DNA of 64,000 bases from Lentzea alba (GTDB lineage Bacteria; Actinomycetota; Actinomycetes; Mycobacteriales; Pseudonocardiaceae), in contig NZ_JAAMPJ010000016.1 in the NCBI RefSeq assembly GCF_011067745.1, forward strand, positions 1 to 64,000. The letters run 5' to 3'. A model generated the notes under the pieces. It made no database searches. It was not told the DNA's origin and was given only the letters and a program-made list of their open reading frames with translations. Within the stretch, counting starts at the first letter, position 1; each line of letters opens with the position of its first letter. Both the position numbers and the translations under genes were made by a program. This document shows positions 63,975 through 64,000 of the stretch, piece after piece.

Positions 63975-64000
63975 GAACTTCACGTTAATCGGCACCGGCT

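Overview
The window is high-GC actinobacterial chromosome, probably from the Pseudonocardiales (Saccharothrix/Lentzea/Amycolatopsis-like). That placement is inferred from the rRNA leader type, the arg operon order, F420- and mycothiol-type enzymes, and very dense genes that mostly begin at ATG or GTG, often without a leader. No CRISPR array, insertion sequence, prophage or tRNA gene was seen. The left edge holds the promoter and leader of an rRNA operon that runs leftward out of the window.

Layout. 0.5-3.4 kb: tyrS, a small membrane protein and a TIR-domain protein whose usual catalytic Glu is Gln. 3.4-11.3 kb: one leftward operon argC-J-B-D-F-R-(argG remnant)-H-mpg behind a leaderless promoter covered by two overlapping ARG boxes. 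argG is reduced to 88 codons. 11.4-15.1 kb: two paralogous sensor kinases with an unusual C-terminal membrane segment and extracytoplasmic domain, and one LuxR-type response regulator. 15.1-19.9 kb: sthA, a very close homologue of the Pseudomonas ethylene-forming enzyme, a secreted protein, alkD and a GNAT. 19.9-22.4 kb: a cluster of five small secreted proteins of two or three related types, whose two promoter regions share a 20-bp element. 22.6-30.8 kb: pheS-pheT and, divergently, an HSP90-like ATPase coupled to a 900-residue TPR protein. 30.8-35.7 kb: S41 peptidase, P450, a SpoU-type rRNA methylase, infC-rpmI-rplT with an attenuator-like leader, and a DUF1844 gene.

35.7-43.5 kb: a membrane/coiled-coil pair, then a catabolic locus (ridA, IclR regulator and PfkB kinase leftward; PLP deaminase-like enzyme, N-acyl-D-amino-acid deacylase and GntP permease rightward) with a palindrome on the ribosome-binding site of the rightward operon. 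43.5-50 kb: GH36 alpha-galactosidase, three-repeat lipoprotein, FAD monooxygenase and TetR regulator sharing two operators, and small envelope or unknown proteins. 50-55.7 kb: uvrA with an SOS box, a mycothiol-type DinB protein, an acyltransferase with a long antisense tail, and an MBL-fold hydrolase. 55.7-64 kb: genes of unknown function, a short amidase, flavin reductase/TetR around a 41-bp palindrome, RNase HI fused to two Cys/His motifs, XRE regulator/SDR/F420-type oxidase, methyltransferase and an aminotransferase.

How it fits together. Arginine synthesis, which feeds the arginine- and 2-oxoglutarate-using ethylene-forming enzyme 5 kb away, is the most suggestive metabolic link, but it is proximity only. 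Regulation is local: most divergent pairs carry their own palindromic operator, and a -10 hexamer lies about 7 nt before the start codon in more than ten genes, so leaderless mRNAs are probably common here. The strongest items for follow-up are the ethylene-forming enzyme, the argG remnant, the TIR active-site change, the HSP90-TPR pair and the secreted-protein cluster.
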